Assembly: GCA_004295055.1 (NCBI GenBank)
Contig: SHNJ01000007.1
Span: 137,081-201,080 of the forward strand
DNA: 64,000 nt
Direction: 5' to 3'
Source: Alphaproteobacteria bacterium
Lineage (GTDB): Bacteria; Pseudomonadota; Alphaproteobacteria; SHNJ01
The notes beneath the pieces were generated by a model, which worked only from the letters and a program-made list of their open reading frames with translations, searched no databases and was not told the origin of the DNA. The translations under genes were made by a program, and so were the position numbers. Shown in pieces: positions 9,032 to 17,861 of the stretch; positions within the stretch are counted from its first letter, which is position 1, and each line of letters starts with the position of its first letter.

Positions 9032-9502
9032 ATGGCTGGATCCGTCAACAAAGTCATCCTCGTCGGTAATTTAGGCAAAGACCCGGAAGTTCGCGCAACG
9101 AACAGCGGCGGCAAAATTTGCAATTTGTCGATTGCCACATCCGAATCCTGGAAAGACAAATCGACCGGCGAGCGTAAAGAAAAAACCGAATGGCATCGCG
9201 TCGCTATTTTTAGCGAAGGCCTAGCCGGTATCGCGGAAAAATATCTGCGCAAAGGTTCCAAAGTTTATATCGAAGGCGCTTTGCAAACCCGCAAATGGCA
9301 GGATAAAGAAGGCCAAGATCGGTACACCACCGAAATCGTTATTTCGAATTTCAACGGCGCGTTGACCATGCTGGATGGCAAATCCGGCGGTTCGGGCGCA
9401 TCATCGGGCGGATCGGATGCTTTTGCTAACGATTCGTTCAACCAATTGCCACCCAGCGCCACCGGCACCGGCGGCGTAGCGGATGATGAGATCCCGTTTT
9501 AA
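9032..9502 (+). CDS. ssb: Single-stranded DNA-binding protein
   Basis: Coats single-stranded DNA during replication, repair and recombination. It has 156 residues: an OB-fold of about 110 residues ([37 protein letters not shown]), a Gly/Ser/Ala-rich linker, and the acidic tip DDEIPF that recruits partner proteins. It is followed by gyrA with an 81-bp gap made almost wholly of heptamer-repeat element 3. The uvrA / ssb / gyrA order is common in alphaproteobacteria. Confidence 0.97.
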   Translation: MAGSVNKVILVGNLGKDPEVRATNSGGKICNLSIATSESWKDKSTGERKEKTEWHRVAIFSEGLAGIAEKYLRKGSKVYIEGALQTRKWQDKEGQDRYTTEIVISNFNGALTMLDGKSGGSGASSGGSDAFANDSFNQLPPSATGTGGVADDEIPF

Positions 9503-9580
9503 CCTGTAGTCTGTAGACCGTAGACGGTAGACGGATTTGTCTATTGATACGGTCTACCGTTTACCGTCTACTGTATACTG
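9503..9580. repeat. Inverted array of 7-base repeats (hairpin element 3, GTAGACG family)
   Basis: The left array (9504-9534) has units CTGTAGT, CTGTAGA, CCGTAGA, CGGTAGA. The right array (9551-9580) has GGTCTAC, CGTTTAC, CGTCTAC, TGTATAC, the inverted sense. The loop is about 16 bases. The element starts immediately after the ssb stop and ends 3 bases before the gyrA ATG, leaving no ordinary ribosome-binding site. Same period and plan as elements 1 and 2, but a different heptamer. Confidence 0.85.
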
Positions 9581-9583
9581 AAA

Positions 9584-12283
9584 ATGACCCAAGACAACAC
9601 CATTACCCAAGATATCGTTCCCGTCGAATTAGAATCGGAAATGAAGCGCAGCTATCTCGATTACGCGATGAGCGTGATCGTATCGCGCGCCATTCCCGAT
9701 GTGCGCGACGGATTGAAACCGGTGCATCGCCGCATTTTATACGCGATGCATGAAATGGGTTACACGCCGGACAAAGCCACGCGCAAATCCGCGCAAGTGG
9801 TTGGTGCGGTGATGGGTAAATATCACCCGCATGGCAATTTGGCGATTTACGATGCGCTGGCCCGTATGGCGCAGGATTTTTCCATGCGCTTGCCGTTATT
9901 GATCGGTCAGGGGAACTTTGGTTCCATGGACGGCGATCCACCGGCGGCGGAACGTTATACCGAATGTAAACTGGCTTGGTCTGGCGATGCGTTATTGTCG
10001 GACATTGATAAAGAAACTGTCGATTTCCGTCCGACTTATGACGATACCACGGTTGAACCAGTCGTTTTGCCTGCCGCATTCCCAAATTTATTGGTCAATG
10101 GCACCAACGGTATCGCCGTCGGTATGGCCACCAATATCCCGCCGCATAATTTGGGTGAGGTGATTGATGGCTGCGTTGCTGCAATTGAAAATCCGGAAAT
10201 TACCATTGATGAATTGATGCAATATATTCAAGGTCCGGATTTTCCGACCGGCGCGTTAATTTTGGGCCGGGGCGGGATTGTATCGGCATTCAAGACTGGA
10301 CGAGGCAGCATTTTGATGCGTTGCCGCCATACGATCGAAACGATGAAGGGCGGACGCGAAGCGATCATCCTGACCGATATGCCGTATCAGACCAATAAGT
10401 CGAATCTGGTCAAACGCATCGCCGAATGCGTAAATGAAAAAATTATCGAAGGCATTTCCGACATTCGCGACGAATCAAACCGTCACGGCGTCCGCGTGGT
10501 AATCGAATTGAAAAAAGACGCGCAGACCGATGTGGTGTTGAACCAATTGTACAAACATACGCCGGTACAAACCAGTTTCGGCGTCAATTGCTTGGCACTA
10601 AACAAAGGCCGCCCGGAATTGATGAATTTGAAACAAGTCATCGATGCGTTCCTGGAATTCAAGGAAGAAACTGTCAACCGTCGTTCGGCATACGAATTGC
10701 GTAAGGCACGGGAAAAGGCACATATCTTGATCGGTTTGATGATAGCGGTTGCCAATATCGATGAAATCATCGCCTTGATCCGCAAGTCGCCAAATCCGCA
10801 AGTCGCGCGGGAACAATTGCTGGCGAAACCATGGGGCGCATCGGATATTGCTCCATTGATCGAACGCGTTGGCGAAGTTGGCCACAAGGTAATTGACGGC
10901 AAATATCAATTAAGCGAAGAACAAGCCAAAGCGATTTTGGATTTGCGTTTGCAAAAATTGACCGCATTGGAGCGCGATAAAATCACCGAAGATGTCAATG
11001 AATTGGTGGCTAGCATCGCCGAATATTTGAAAATTCTGCAAGATCGTCCGCATCGTTTAAGCTTAATCCGCACCGAATTGCTGGCCGCCAAAGAAAAATT
11101 TGCGTCGCCGCGTTTGACTGGCATCGAAGAACATGAAGGCGATCAAGATATCGAAGATTTAATCCCGCGCGAAGATATGATCGTTACTTTCTCTCAATCC
11201 GGTTATATCAAACGTGTGCCAATGTCGACTTACCGCGCGCAAAAACGCGGCGGCAAGGGCCGGGCTGCGATGGCAACCAAAGACGAAGATTTTGTTACGA
11301 CCGTTTTCGCCGCCAATACCCACACGCCAATGTTGTTCTTTACAACCATTGGCCGGGTCTACGCGTTAAAGGTTTATAAATTGCCGCTCGGCAACCCGCA
11401 ATCCAAGGGCAAGCCGATGATCAATTTATTGCCATTGGAACAGGGCGAGACGATTTCGACCATTATGCCATTGCCGGAAGACGAGAATACATGGGCACAG
11501 TTATTCGTGATGTTTTCGACATCCGAAGGCAATGTGCGCCGTAACCGTTTATCGGATTTCCTGGATATCCGCGCATCGGGTAAGATCGCCATGAAGCTGG
11601 AAGGCAGTGAGAAATTGATTGGCGTGCAAACTTGCGATGAACAGGACGACGTATTGCTGTCGACCGCGCAAGGCAAGGCGATCCGGTTCAGCGTCGAGGA
11701 TATCCGTGTATTCGCCGGCCGTAATTCCACTGGCGTGCGCGGTATTAAGCTTGCCGACAAGGATTTCGTGATTTCGATGACGATCCTGAAATATGTCGAA
11801 GCATCGGCCGAAGAACGCGACGCCTATGTGCGCTATGCCAACGCGCAACGCCGCGCGGAAAATGGCGGCGAAGAAACCGCAGCGCCGGAAGAAGATACGC
11901 CAACGTCGAATATTACGTTATCGCCAGAACGGCTGAAACAGCTCGCCGCGGCGGAGCAGTTCATTTTAACGTTAACGGCTAAAGGTTTCGGCAAACGTAG
12001 CTCGGCTTATGAATTCCGTACCTCCGGCCGCGGCGGGCAGGGCATCGCCGCGCTCGATCTGACCAAAAAACATGGTTGGGTCGTGGGCTCGTTCCTGGTC
12101 GAAGATACCGACGATATTGTGATTGTTTCGAACGGTGGTACGATTATCAGAACGCCGGTTCGCGATATAAGCATCGCCGGCCGCCGCACCCAGGGCGTAA
12201 CCGTGTTCCGTGTCGAAGAACACGAACATGTCGTCTCTGTCGCGCGTTTAGCCGATACTAGCGAGGAAGAGCCAAGCGAGTAA
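9584..12283 (+). CDS. gyrA: DNA gyrase subunit A
   Basis: The DNA-cleaving and rejoining subunit of gyrase, which introduces negative supercoils with GyrB. It has 899 residues. The catalytic tyrosine is Tyr125 in AERYTECKL. The C-terminal beta-pinwheel carries the GyrA box as QKRGGKG, which distinguishes it from ParC. In the quinolone-contact helix the sequence is HPHGNLAIYD. The residue aligning with E. coli Ser83 is Leu86 and that aligning with Asp82 is Asn85, while Asp87 is kept as Asp90. A Leu at that position is the classic low-susceptibility substitution, so reduced quinolone sensitivity is inferred. A run of Glu-rich linker lies around residues 756-785. Confidence 0.97.
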   Translation: MTQDNTITQDIVPVELESEMKRSYLDYAMSVIVSRAIPDVRDGLKPVHRRILYAMHEMGYTPDKATRKSAQVVGAVMGKYHPHGNLAIYDALARMAQDFSMRLPLLIGQGNFGSMDGDPPAAERYTECKLAWSGDALLSDIDKETVDFRPTYDDTTVEPVVLPAAFPNLLVNGTNGIAVGMATNIPPHNLGEVIDGCVAAIENPEITIDELMQYIQGPDFPTGALILGRGGIVSAFKTGRGSILMRCRHTIETMKGGREAIILTDMPYQTNKSNLVKRIAECVNEKIIEGISDIRDESNRHGVRVVIELKKDAQTDVVLNQLYKHTPVQTSFGVNCLALNKGRPELMNLKQVIDAFLEFKEETVNRRSAYELRKAREKAHILIGLMIAVANIDEIIALIRKSPNPQVAREQLLAKPWGASDIAPLIERVGEVGHKVIDGKYQLSEEQAKAILDLRLQKLTALERDKITEDVNELVASIAEYLKILQDRPHRLSLIRTELLAAKEKFASPRLTGIEEHEGDQDIEDLIPREDMIVTFSQSGYIKRVPMSTYRAQKRGGKGRAAMATKDEDFVTTVFAANTHTPMLFFTTIGRVYALKVYKLPLGNPQSKGKPMINLLPLEQGETISTIMPLPEDENTWAQLFVMFSTSEGNVRRNRLSDFLDIRASGKIAMKLEGSEKLIGVQTCDEQDDVLLSTAQGKAIRFSVEDIRVFAGRNSTGVRGIKLADKDFVISMTILKYVEASAEERDAYVRYANAQRRAENGGEETAAPEEDTPTSNITLSPERLKQLAAAEQFILTLTAKGFGKRSSAYEFRTSGRGGQGIAALDLTKKHGWVVGSFLVEDTDDIVIVSNGGTIIRTPVRDISIAGRRTQGVTVFRVEEHEHVVSVARLADTSEEEPSE

Positions 12284-12289
12284 TTGCAT

Positions 12290-12868
12290 ATGAAGGCAAT
12301 TATCATTCATGGAACCAAAGGATCGCCGCAAGGCAATTGGTTTCCATGGCTGGCTGGACAATTGCAAACGCAAGGGTTTGACGTTCAAGTTCCGCATATG
12401 CCAACGCCAGATGGACAAAATTTACAAAACTGGCTGGCGGCATTTGATCGTATTCGGTTGGATCAAAATACTATTTTAATCGGCCATTCCATGGGGGCGG
12501 GATTTATCTTGCGGCTTTTGGAACACGGCGGCCCTATTTGCGGCGCTATTTTGGTGGCGCCTTTTATGGCCGCGTTGGGTTTGCCGGAATATGATGTCCT
12601 GAATAAATCCTTTGTCGAAGGGCCGGTCGATTGGCAGAAAATAAAATCCAATAGCCGGGAATTTCGCGTAATCGCTGGCGATGACGATCCTTATGTGCCG
12701 TTTATGGCATCGAAACAGGTGGCGGACGGGCTGGGTTGTCCGTTAACCGTTATTCCTGGTGGCAAGCATTTGAACGCCGAATCCGGCTATACGGAATTCC
12801 CGATTTTGCGGGATATGGTGCTGGATCTTGCCAAAGCAGAAAAACCGGCTTACGTTAAGCAAGCTTAG
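12290..12868 (+). CDS. RBBP9/YdeN-type serine hydrolase
   Basis: Small alpha/beta-hydrolase of about 192 residues in the RBBP9/YdeN family; natural substrate unknown. The nucleophile elbow is GHSMGAG, the acid is in DDDPYVPF, and the His is in GGKHLN, giving a complete Ser-Asp-His triad. The ATG at 12290 is 6 bp after the gyrA stop. A TTG two codons earlier is possible but less likely. It appears co-transcribed with gyrA and the small membrane-protein gene that follows by 5 bp. Confidence 0.8.
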   Translation: MKAIIIHGTKGSPQGNWFPWLAGQLQTQGFDVQVPHMPTPDGQNLQNWLAAFDRIRLDQNTILIGHSMGAGFILRLLEHGGPICGAILVAPFMAALGLPEYDVLNKSFVEGPVDWQKIKSNSREFRVIAGDDDPYVPFMASKQVADGLGCPLTVIPGGKHLNAESGYTEFPILRDMVLDLAKAEKPAYVKQA

Positions 12869-12873
12869 GGAGA

Positions 12874-13089
12874 ATGAAAATGCTCGGCAACTTTTTTGTT
12901 AACTTTTTTAGCCAGTCATTCGGCCCAGTGTGGGTTGCATTTTTCTGCGGATTGATATTTGGCGGCGTAGCAGTTTTTTGGGCGTTATTCGAAAAGAAAG
13001 AAGTCGAGGAAGCCGAGGATGTTGCGGATAAAATTGAAAAAGAAATGCATGCGAGCGAGCATCCAACCTATAATAACGAGGTATTATGA
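12874..13089 (+). CDS. Small single-pass membrane protein upstream of coaD, unknown
   Basis: 71 residues with one hydrophobic helix (PVWVAFFCGLIFGGVAVFWAL, about residues 18-38) followed by a strongly acidic, probably helical cytoplasmic tail (EKKEVEEAEDVADKIEKE). No family recognised. The AGGGAGA Shine-Dalgarno just upstream supports the start. Its stop overlaps the coaD start by 4 bp (TTATGAG), implying translational coupling, so it is very likely expressed. Confidence 0.75.
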   Translation: MKMLGNFFVNFFSQSFGPVWVAFFCGLIFGGVAVFWALFEKKEVEEAEDVADKIEKEMHASEHPTYNNEVL

Positions 13090-13589
13090 GCCAGCGTATA
13101 GCCGTCTATCCGGGGACTTTTGACCCGATTACTTTTGGGCATATGGATATTATTCAACGCGCCGCGCGCGTGGTGGATCATTTAATCATCGGCGTTGCCG
13201 CGAATGCCGGCAAGGGGCCGTTATTTTCCCTGGAACAAAGAGCTAAATTGGTTGAAACCGAAGTTAAAAACCTCTCTAAACAAAAAAGCCTTGCTAGGAT
13301 AACAGTAAAGAAATTCGATGTTCTATTGATGGATTTTGTGCGTGCGCAAAAATCGAAAATCATTGTACGGGGCTTGCGTGCCGTGTCTGATTTTGAATAT
13401 GAATTTCAAATGGCGGGTATGAATGCAAAATTGGATTCAGGCGTCGAAACACTGTTTTTAATGGCCTCGGATAAGTATCAGTTGATTTCATCCCGCTTTG
13501 TCAAAGAAATTGCCCAGCTGGGAGGGGACGTCAGTCATTTTGTCAGTCCTAATGTCTTAAAGGCCATTCGCCGGAAATACGCGGTGTAA
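13086..13589 (+). CDS. coaD: Phosphopantetheine adenylyltransferase
   Basis: Catalyses the fourth step of coenzyme A synthesis, transferring AMP from ATP to 4'-phosphopantetheine. It has 167 residues. The nucleotidyltransferase motif is AVYPGTFDPITFGH with His19, and the C-terminal ISSRFVKEIA signature is intact. Its start overlaps the preceding small gene and it is followed 2 bp later by the DUF177 gene. Identification is firm. Confidence 0.97.
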   Translation: MSQRIAVYPGTFDPITFGHMDIIQRAARVVDHLIIGVAANAGKGPLFSLEQRAKLVETEVKNLSKQKSLARITVKKFDVLLMDFVRAQKSKIIVRGLRAVSDFEYEFQMAGMNAKLDSGVETLFLMASDKYQLISSRFVKEIAQLGGDVSHFVSPNVLKAIRRKYAV

Positions 13590-13591
13590 TC

Positions 13592-14113
13592 ATGACCGAA
13601 TTTACCAAGGTTATCGCCGTCAGCGAAATCCCGCCGCAAGGCAGGACTATGCATTTTGAGTCCACGGTAGAAGAACGTATTGCCATAGCTGCGAGGGCAA
13701 AAATTCCGGATGTCGATTCATTTGCCATTGAATTGCAACTGCAATTTTTACCGCAATCGCATATTTTGGAAATTAAAGGATTTGGCCGCGCGAAAATTAC
13801 CCAGGTCTGTGTTGTGACATTGGAACCATTTGAAGCGGAGTTGAATTTCGATTTCGATTGCCAGTGCCTTGAATCCGAACGCGCTAAAAAATGGAATAAT
13901 GAAATGGATAGCGTCGAAGATTATGCTCAAGGCGGGTTTGAGGAGGTTATTGACGGCAAAGTGGACATTGGCGAAATTGCCGTTCAGGAGTTCATTTTGG
14001 CCCTGGATCCATACCCGCATAAGCCCGGCGCTAGGGCGGATTTAGACGCTGCAAATCAGGCCTCTGGCGAGGATAATCCTTTCTCAGTTCTTAAGTCATT
14101 GAAAAAGCAATAA
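13592..14113 (+). CDS. yceD: DUF177 / YceD family protein
   Basis: 173 residues of the YceD family, which is almost always encoded just upstream of rpmF and is implicated in 23S rRNA metabolism. The family block is seen as QVCVVTLEPFEAELNFDFDC. An acidic central segment and EVIDGKVDIGEIAVQEFILALDPYPHKPGA near the C-terminus also fit. It is in the coaD-rpmF-plsX-fabH-ihfA run. The role is taken from family knowledge; nothing catalytic is visible. Confidence 0.88.
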   Translation: MTEFTKVIAVSEIPPQGRTMHFESTVEERIAIAARAKIPDVDSFAIELQLQFLPQSHILEIKGFGRAKITQVCVVTLEPFEAELNFDFDCQCLESERAKKWNNEMDSVEDYAQGGFEEVIDGKVDIGEIAVQEFILALDPYPHKPGARADLDAANQASGEDNPFSVLKSLKKQ

Positions 14114-14224
14114 AAAAATAAAACCTTATGAAGCTCCCTAATCGCTCCAGAAACTGGAATTTTCCTTGATTTATCAATAGGGATCGGTTAAAACCATCAC
14201 CTCGTTTGAAACAGATTTTGAGCT

Positions 14225-14248
14225 GGCCGCTGTTAAGGCGGCTTTTTT
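14225..14248 (+). terminator. Hairpin with T-run upstream of rpmF (terminator or attenuator)
   Basis: A 5-bp GCCGC/GCGGC stem with a 7-base loop followed by T6, lying 110 bp past the DUF177 stop and 17 bp before the rpmF ATG. The proximity to rpmF makes either a weak terminator or a leader attenuator possible. Confidence 0.55.
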
Positions 14249-14264
14249 AGATTAAGAGGGTGTC

Positions 14265-14450
14265 ATGCCAGTACCAAAAAGAAAAACTTCGCCGTCGCGC
14301 CGTGGAATGCGTCGTTCGCATCATGCGCTTGCATTGAACGGCACCATGGAATGTCCGAACTGCGGCGAATCGAAACGTCCACACCACATTTGTGGTTCTT
14401 GTGGTTTTTACGATAGCCGTCAGGTATTTTCTAAATCCACCACTGCCTAG
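14265..14450 (+). CDS. rpmF: 50S ribosomal protein L32
   Basis: Small ribosomal protein of 61 residues. It has the basic N-terminus [20 protein letters not shown] and a zinc ribbon with Cys30, Cys33, Cys43 and Cys46 (the zinc-binding form). AAGAGGG precedes the ATG. It leads into plsX 28 bp later, the usual rpmF-plsX-fabH arrangement. Confidence 0.97.
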   Translation: MPVPKRKTSPSRRGMRRSHHALALNGTMECPNCGESKRPHHICGSCGFYDSRQVFSKSTTA

Positions 14451-14478
14451 TTTATTTCTTTAAACCGGAGTTCATCGG

Positions 14479-15549
14479 TTGTCTCGTCAAATTGTCCTTG
14501 CCCTGGACGCTATGGGCGGTGATAACGCCCCTGGCGTTGTCATCAAAGGCGCCAATATCGCGCGTGAACGCTATCCCGAAGCACGATTCGTTTTTTTTGG
14601 GGATGAGGCGAAAGTCAATTCGATTTTAAAAGGTATGTCGAAACTGCGCGATGTTTCAGAAATCGTGCACACTGAAGAGTTCATTCCGGGCGACATGAAA
14701 CCGTCATTGGCTTTGCGCCAGTCCAAGCGTTCCAGTATGCGTTTGGCTATCGAATATCTAAAAGAAGGCAAGGCGAACGCGGTTGTATCGGCTGGTAATA
14801 CCGGCGCGTTGATGGCTTTATCAAAAATCATTCTTGGCACCATGAAAGGCGTTGAACGTCCAGCTATGGCGGGTTACTTGCCGACCGAGCGCGGCGAAAC
14901 CGTGATGCTGGACTTGGGCGCAAATGTGGAATCGGATGCCGATAATTTGGTACAATTTGCGGTTTTGGGCGAAGTGTTCTCGCGTACCGTTTTGGGTGTC
15001 GTTCGCCCGTCCGTTGGAATTCTGAATGTTGGTTCTGAAGATCAAAAGGGCCACGAGGAAGTCCGCGAAGCTGCTGCGCAATTGCGCGATACCGGATTGC
15101 CGATCGATTTTTACGGCTTTGTCGAAGGCAGCGATATTACGCTTGGCACCGTCGATGTGGTCGTTACTGATGGATTTAGCGGCAATATTGCAATTAAGAC
15201 GGCGGAAGGCACCGCAAAAATGTACGGCACCTATTTGCGCCGCGCATTGAAATCGTCGATGTTTTCGCGTCTGGGATATGTGCTGGCCAAACGCGCATTC
15301 AATCAGTTGCGTGATAAATTGGACCCGCGCAAATATAATGGCGCGGTATTTCTGGGCCTTGACGGGATTGTGGTAAAAAGCCATGGCGGAACCGATGCAT
15401 TTGGATTTGCCAATGCGATAGGCGTTTCGGTCGATATGGTAAAACATGGATTCATCGATACGGTGCGCCACGAGTTCGAAGAATTGTCGCACCATCTGAT
15501 CAATCCAGCAGAACAAGATCCAAAATCATTATCGGCCAAGGCCGTTTAG
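14479..15549 (+). CDS. plsX: Phosphate acyltransferase PlsX
   Basis: Makes acyl-phosphate from acyl-ACP, the first committed step toward phosphatidic acid through PlsY. It has 356 residues. Family sequences include ALDAMGGDNAPGVVIKGA at the N-terminus, SAGNTGALMA, and GFSGNIAIKTAEG. It starts with TTG at 14479, eight bases after CCGGAG. It is followed closely by fabH, so membrane lipid and fatty acid initiation genes are co-expressed. Confidence 0.96.
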   Translation: MSRQIVLALDAMGGDNAPGVVIKGANIARERYPEARFVFFGDEAKVNSILKGMSKLRDVSEIVHTEEFIPGDMKPSLALRQSKRSSMRLAIEYLKEGKANAVVSAGNTGALMALSKIILGTMKGVERPAMAGYLPTERGETVMLDLGANVESDADNLVQFAVLGEVFSRTVLGVVRPSVGILNVGSEDQKGHEEVREAAAQLRDTGLPIDFYGFVEGSDITLGTVDVVVTDGFSGNIAIKTAEGTAKMYGTYLRRALKSSMFSRLGYVLAKRAFNQLRDKLDPRKYNGAVFLGLDGIVVKSHGGTDAFGFANAIGVSVDMVKHGFIDTVRHEFEELSHHLINPAEQDPKSLSAKAV

Positions 15550-15552
15550 TCC

Positions 15553-16512
15553 ATGATACGTTCTAAAATTATTGCAACCGGCGCTTATTTGCCAGCGCGC
15601 GTATTGACCAACCATGATCTTGCCAAAACAATAGACACCAATCACGACTGGATTGTCGAACGCACCGGTATTGCACAGCGCCATATCGCGGCGGAAGGCG
15701 AATTGACTTCGGATCTAGGTACGGCCGCCGCTAAACAGGCTTTATCCAATGCGGGTCTTCGCGCGGAAGATTGCGATTTGATTGTCGTTGCGACCACAAC
15801 GCCGGATCAAACTTTTCCAGCAACCGCCACAACGATTCAGCATAAATTAGGGGCGCGGGCTATTCCTGCCTTCGATATTCAGGCGGTTTGTTCCGGTTTT
15901 TTATATGCGTTGAATGTGGCCGATAATTTTATTCGCACAGGGCAAGTGAAAAATGCGCTGGTGATCGGTGCTGAAACTTTTTCACGCATTGTTGACTGGC
16001 AGGATAGGGGCACTGCTATTTTGTTCGGTGACGGCGCAGGAGCCGCGGTATTAAGCGCTGCGAACGAACCAGATAAAGGAATTATCGGTATCGATATTTT
16101 TTCCGACGGTAAGTTCAATGATTTGTTGTATGTCGATGGCGGCGCCTCGCGCGGGGATAGAATCGGCAAGGTTCGCATGCAGGGCAAAGAAGTATTCAAG
16201 CATGCGGTCGGAATTTTGACCGATGTCAGCCGGAAAGTTTTGGACAAGCATAATCTTAAAACTTCGGATGTTTCCTGGGTGATCCCGCATCAGGCCAACC
16301 GGCGGATTATCGAATCCAGCGCCGACAAGCTTGGCCTTTCTGTGGATAAATTCATTATTACGATTGATCAACATGGCAATACATCGGCGGCATCCATACC
16401 TCTGGCGATGCATACCGGATTTGCGGATAAACGCCTTAAATCGGGCGATTTGGTTATGTTCCAGGCCCTCGGTGGGGGCTTTACCTGGGGGGCGGGTTTA
16501 GCCCGGATTTAG
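15553..16512 (+). CDS. fabH: 3-oxoacyl-[acyl-carrier-protein] synthase III
   Basis: Starts fatty acid synthesis by condensing acetyl-CoA with malonyl-ACP. It has 319 residues. The catalytic triad is Cys113 (AVCSGFLYAL), His246 (PHQANRRI) and Asn276 (HGNTSAAS). The start is 3 bp after the plsX stop. The operon seems to end here, because ihfA has its own strong promoter. Confidence 0.97.
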   Translation: MIRSKIIATGAYLPARVLTNHDLAKTIDTNHDWIVERTGIAQRHIAAEGELTSDLGTAAAKQALSNAGLRAEDCDLIVVATTTPDQTFPATATTIQHKLGARAIPAFDIQAVCSGFLYALNVADNFIRTGQVKNALVIGAETFSRIVDWQDRGTAILFGDGAGAAVLSAANEPDKGIIGIDIFSDGKFNDLLYVDGGASRGDRIGKVRMQGKEVFKHAVGILTDVSRKVLDKHNLKTSDVSWVIPHQANRRIIESSADKLGLSVDKFIITIDQHGNTSAASIPLAMHTGFADKRLKSGDLVMFQALGGGFTWGAGLARI

Positions 16513-16547
16513 GCTAAATTTCAACGTCCGGGATGTCTTTTAAGTAA

Positions 16548-16576
16548 TTGACAGTCTTATATATTTCTTCTAATAT
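16548..16576 (+). promoter_or_regulatory. Sigma-70 type promoter of ihfA
   Basis: TTGACA (16548-16553), a 17-bp spacer and TAATAT (16571-16576) form a near-consensus promoter 24 bp upstream of the ihfA ATG. A GGGAGG ribosome-binding site lies at 16588-16593. The transcript start would fall at about 16583, so the leader is very short. Confidence 0.8.
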
Positions 16577-16599
16577 TTCAGGAAATAGGGAGGATATCT

Positions 16600-16911
16600 A
16601 TGTCCGAACAAACCTTGACCCGCGCTGATCTGGCCGAACTGGTATATCAAGAAATTGGCCTTTCACGCAATGAATCGTCGAATTTGGTCGACGAAGTGCT
16701 TGATGTAATTGCCAACGCTTTGGTTGCCGGCAGCAATGTAAAATTATCGTCTTTCGGCAGTTTTATTTTGCGCAAAAAAGGCGAACGCGTCGGCCGCAAT
16801 CCAAAAACCGGCCAGGAAGTGCCGATCACACCGCGTACCGTTTTGGTATTCCGCCCATCCCAAGCTTTAAAGCAGCGGGTTAGCGGCGTTAAAAAACCGG
16901 CGGCGGCATAG
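16600..16911 (+). CDS. ihfA: Integration host factor subunit alpha
   Basis: DNA-bending nucleoid protein, alpha subunit of the IHF heterodimer. It has 103 residues. The HU/IHF fold is clear, with the intercalating beta-arm sequence [23 protein letters not shown]. Alphaproteobacterial IhfA is typically followed by a MerR gene, as here. Transcription from the near-consensus promoter just upstream is likely. Confidence 0.95.
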   Translation: MSEQTLTRADLAELVYQEIGLSRNESSNLVDEVLDVIANALVAGSNVKLSSFGSFILRKKGERVGRNPKTGQEVPITPRTVLVFRPSQALKQRVSGVKKPAAA

Positions 16912-16923
16912 GATTAACCGATT

Positions 16924-17565
16924 ATGGCGCTAGCCAAATTGATAGCCGAGGAATTGGCACAATCTAAGACTTTGGCTGATTCCGCTGAAAAATCTAAATC
17001 CGCTTTTCGCACGATTACGGAAGTCGCGGATGAATTGCGGCTAGAAGCCCATGTGTTGCGATTCTGGGAAACCAAATTTACCAAAATCAAACCAGTGAAA
17101 ATGCGCGGCGGACGGCGTTATTACCGCCCCGAAGACATTCGGCTGATTAAAGATATTAAGCATTTGCTTTATGACAAGGGTTACACCATCCGGGGTGTAC
17201 AAAAGATTTTGGGCCGTAAAGCTTCGGAAGAAACGGTTGTCGATACACCACCGGAAACGTCTGCGACGACAGCTATCGTCGCGTCAAAAATCGTCGAACC
17301 GCAAATTCCTCAACCGGCCAATAATTCCGTTCCAGGCATTACAGAAGAAGACGTACAGCGGCGTGTGGACGCGGCGGTGCAAACGGCATCGCAGAAATTG
17401 ATTGAATCGCATCAATCGCAAGTCGTTACGTACCAAAGCAAAATTAATAGTCTGCAGGAACAATTAGACACTACCGAACAAAAACTACGCGACGTTCAAA
17501 ATGGCATCAAACCGCTTCTAGAGGAATTAAATGAAACCCGCGGTTTGATCAAAAAATCTTCTTAA
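16924..17565 (+). CDS. MerR family transcriptional regulator
   Basis: 213 residues. The winged helix-turn-helix at residues 27-100 ([53 protein letters not shown]) is of MerR type. A linker rich in Pro and Thr and a C-terminal coiled coil ([22 protein letters not shown]) follow. No cysteine-based metal site is visible. It lies 12 bp downstream of ihfA, an arrangement conserved in alphaproteobacteria; its effector and targets are unknown. Confidence 0.88.
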   Translation: MALAKLIAEELAQSKTLADSAEKSKSAFRTITEVADELRLEAHVLRFWETKFTKIKPVKMRGGRRYYRPEDIRLIKDIKHLLYDKGYTIRGVQKILGRKASEETVVDTPPETSATTAIVASKIVEPQIPQPANNSVPGITEEDVQRRVDAAVQTASQKLIESHQSQVVTYQSKINSLQEQLDTTEQKLRDVQNGIKPLLEELNETRGLIKKSS

Positions 17566-17631
17566 TTATCACTGCGTAGCGATATAAAAAAACTACCACC
17601 CTTAGTATAAATGATGTAAAACTGTAAGCCT

Positions 17632-17708
17632 CGGAGTGTAGCGCAGCCCGGTAGCGCACTTGCATGGGGTGCAAGGGGTCGCTGGTTCAAATCCAGTCAT
17701 TCCGACCA
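17632..17708 (+). tRNA. tRNA-Pro (anticodon GGG), CCA encoded
   Basis: A 77-base cloverleaf. The acceptor CGGAGTG pairs with CATTCCG with one G-U pair. The anticodon stem CTTGC/GCAAG carries the loop ATGGGGT, giving GGG. The T-arm contains GGTTCAAATCC. Discriminator A and CCA are encoded (17705-17708). It reads CCC and CCU. No duplicated tRNA end indicating an integrated element was seen. Confidence 0.96.
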
Positions 17709-17710
17709 GC

Positions 17711-17766
17711 CTTCGCCTTATAAATTAATACAAGTGAAGGTTGTCACGTCGTAGCCAAAGGCGAAG
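17711..17766. repeat. Inverted repeat between tRNA-Pro and kdpF
   Basis: CTTCGCCTT (17711-17719) is repeated in inverse as AAGGCGAAG (17758-17766), a 9-bp stem with a 38-base loop. There is no T-run, so it is not a simple terminator. The rest of 17767-17861 is non-coding leader for kdp with nothing else recognised. Confidence 0.5.
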
Positions 17767-17861
17767 ACGGGCTCTGCGGTAAAACGCTCCAGCTCGGCAA
17801 GCCATTCTTGTTAGTTCCTTCCCGCCGCAAGGCACCTCAATTCAAACGCCGGGCCTGTCAC

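Noticed and set aside
8887-9261. 124-codon minus-strand frame opposite ssb
   Set aside because: It overlaps the ssb OB-fold coding sequence and has no recognisable protein character.
17632-17766. Integration site of a mobile element at tRNA-Pro
   Set aside because: No integrase gene and no repeated tRNA 3' segment seen downstream; the kdp operon follows directly.
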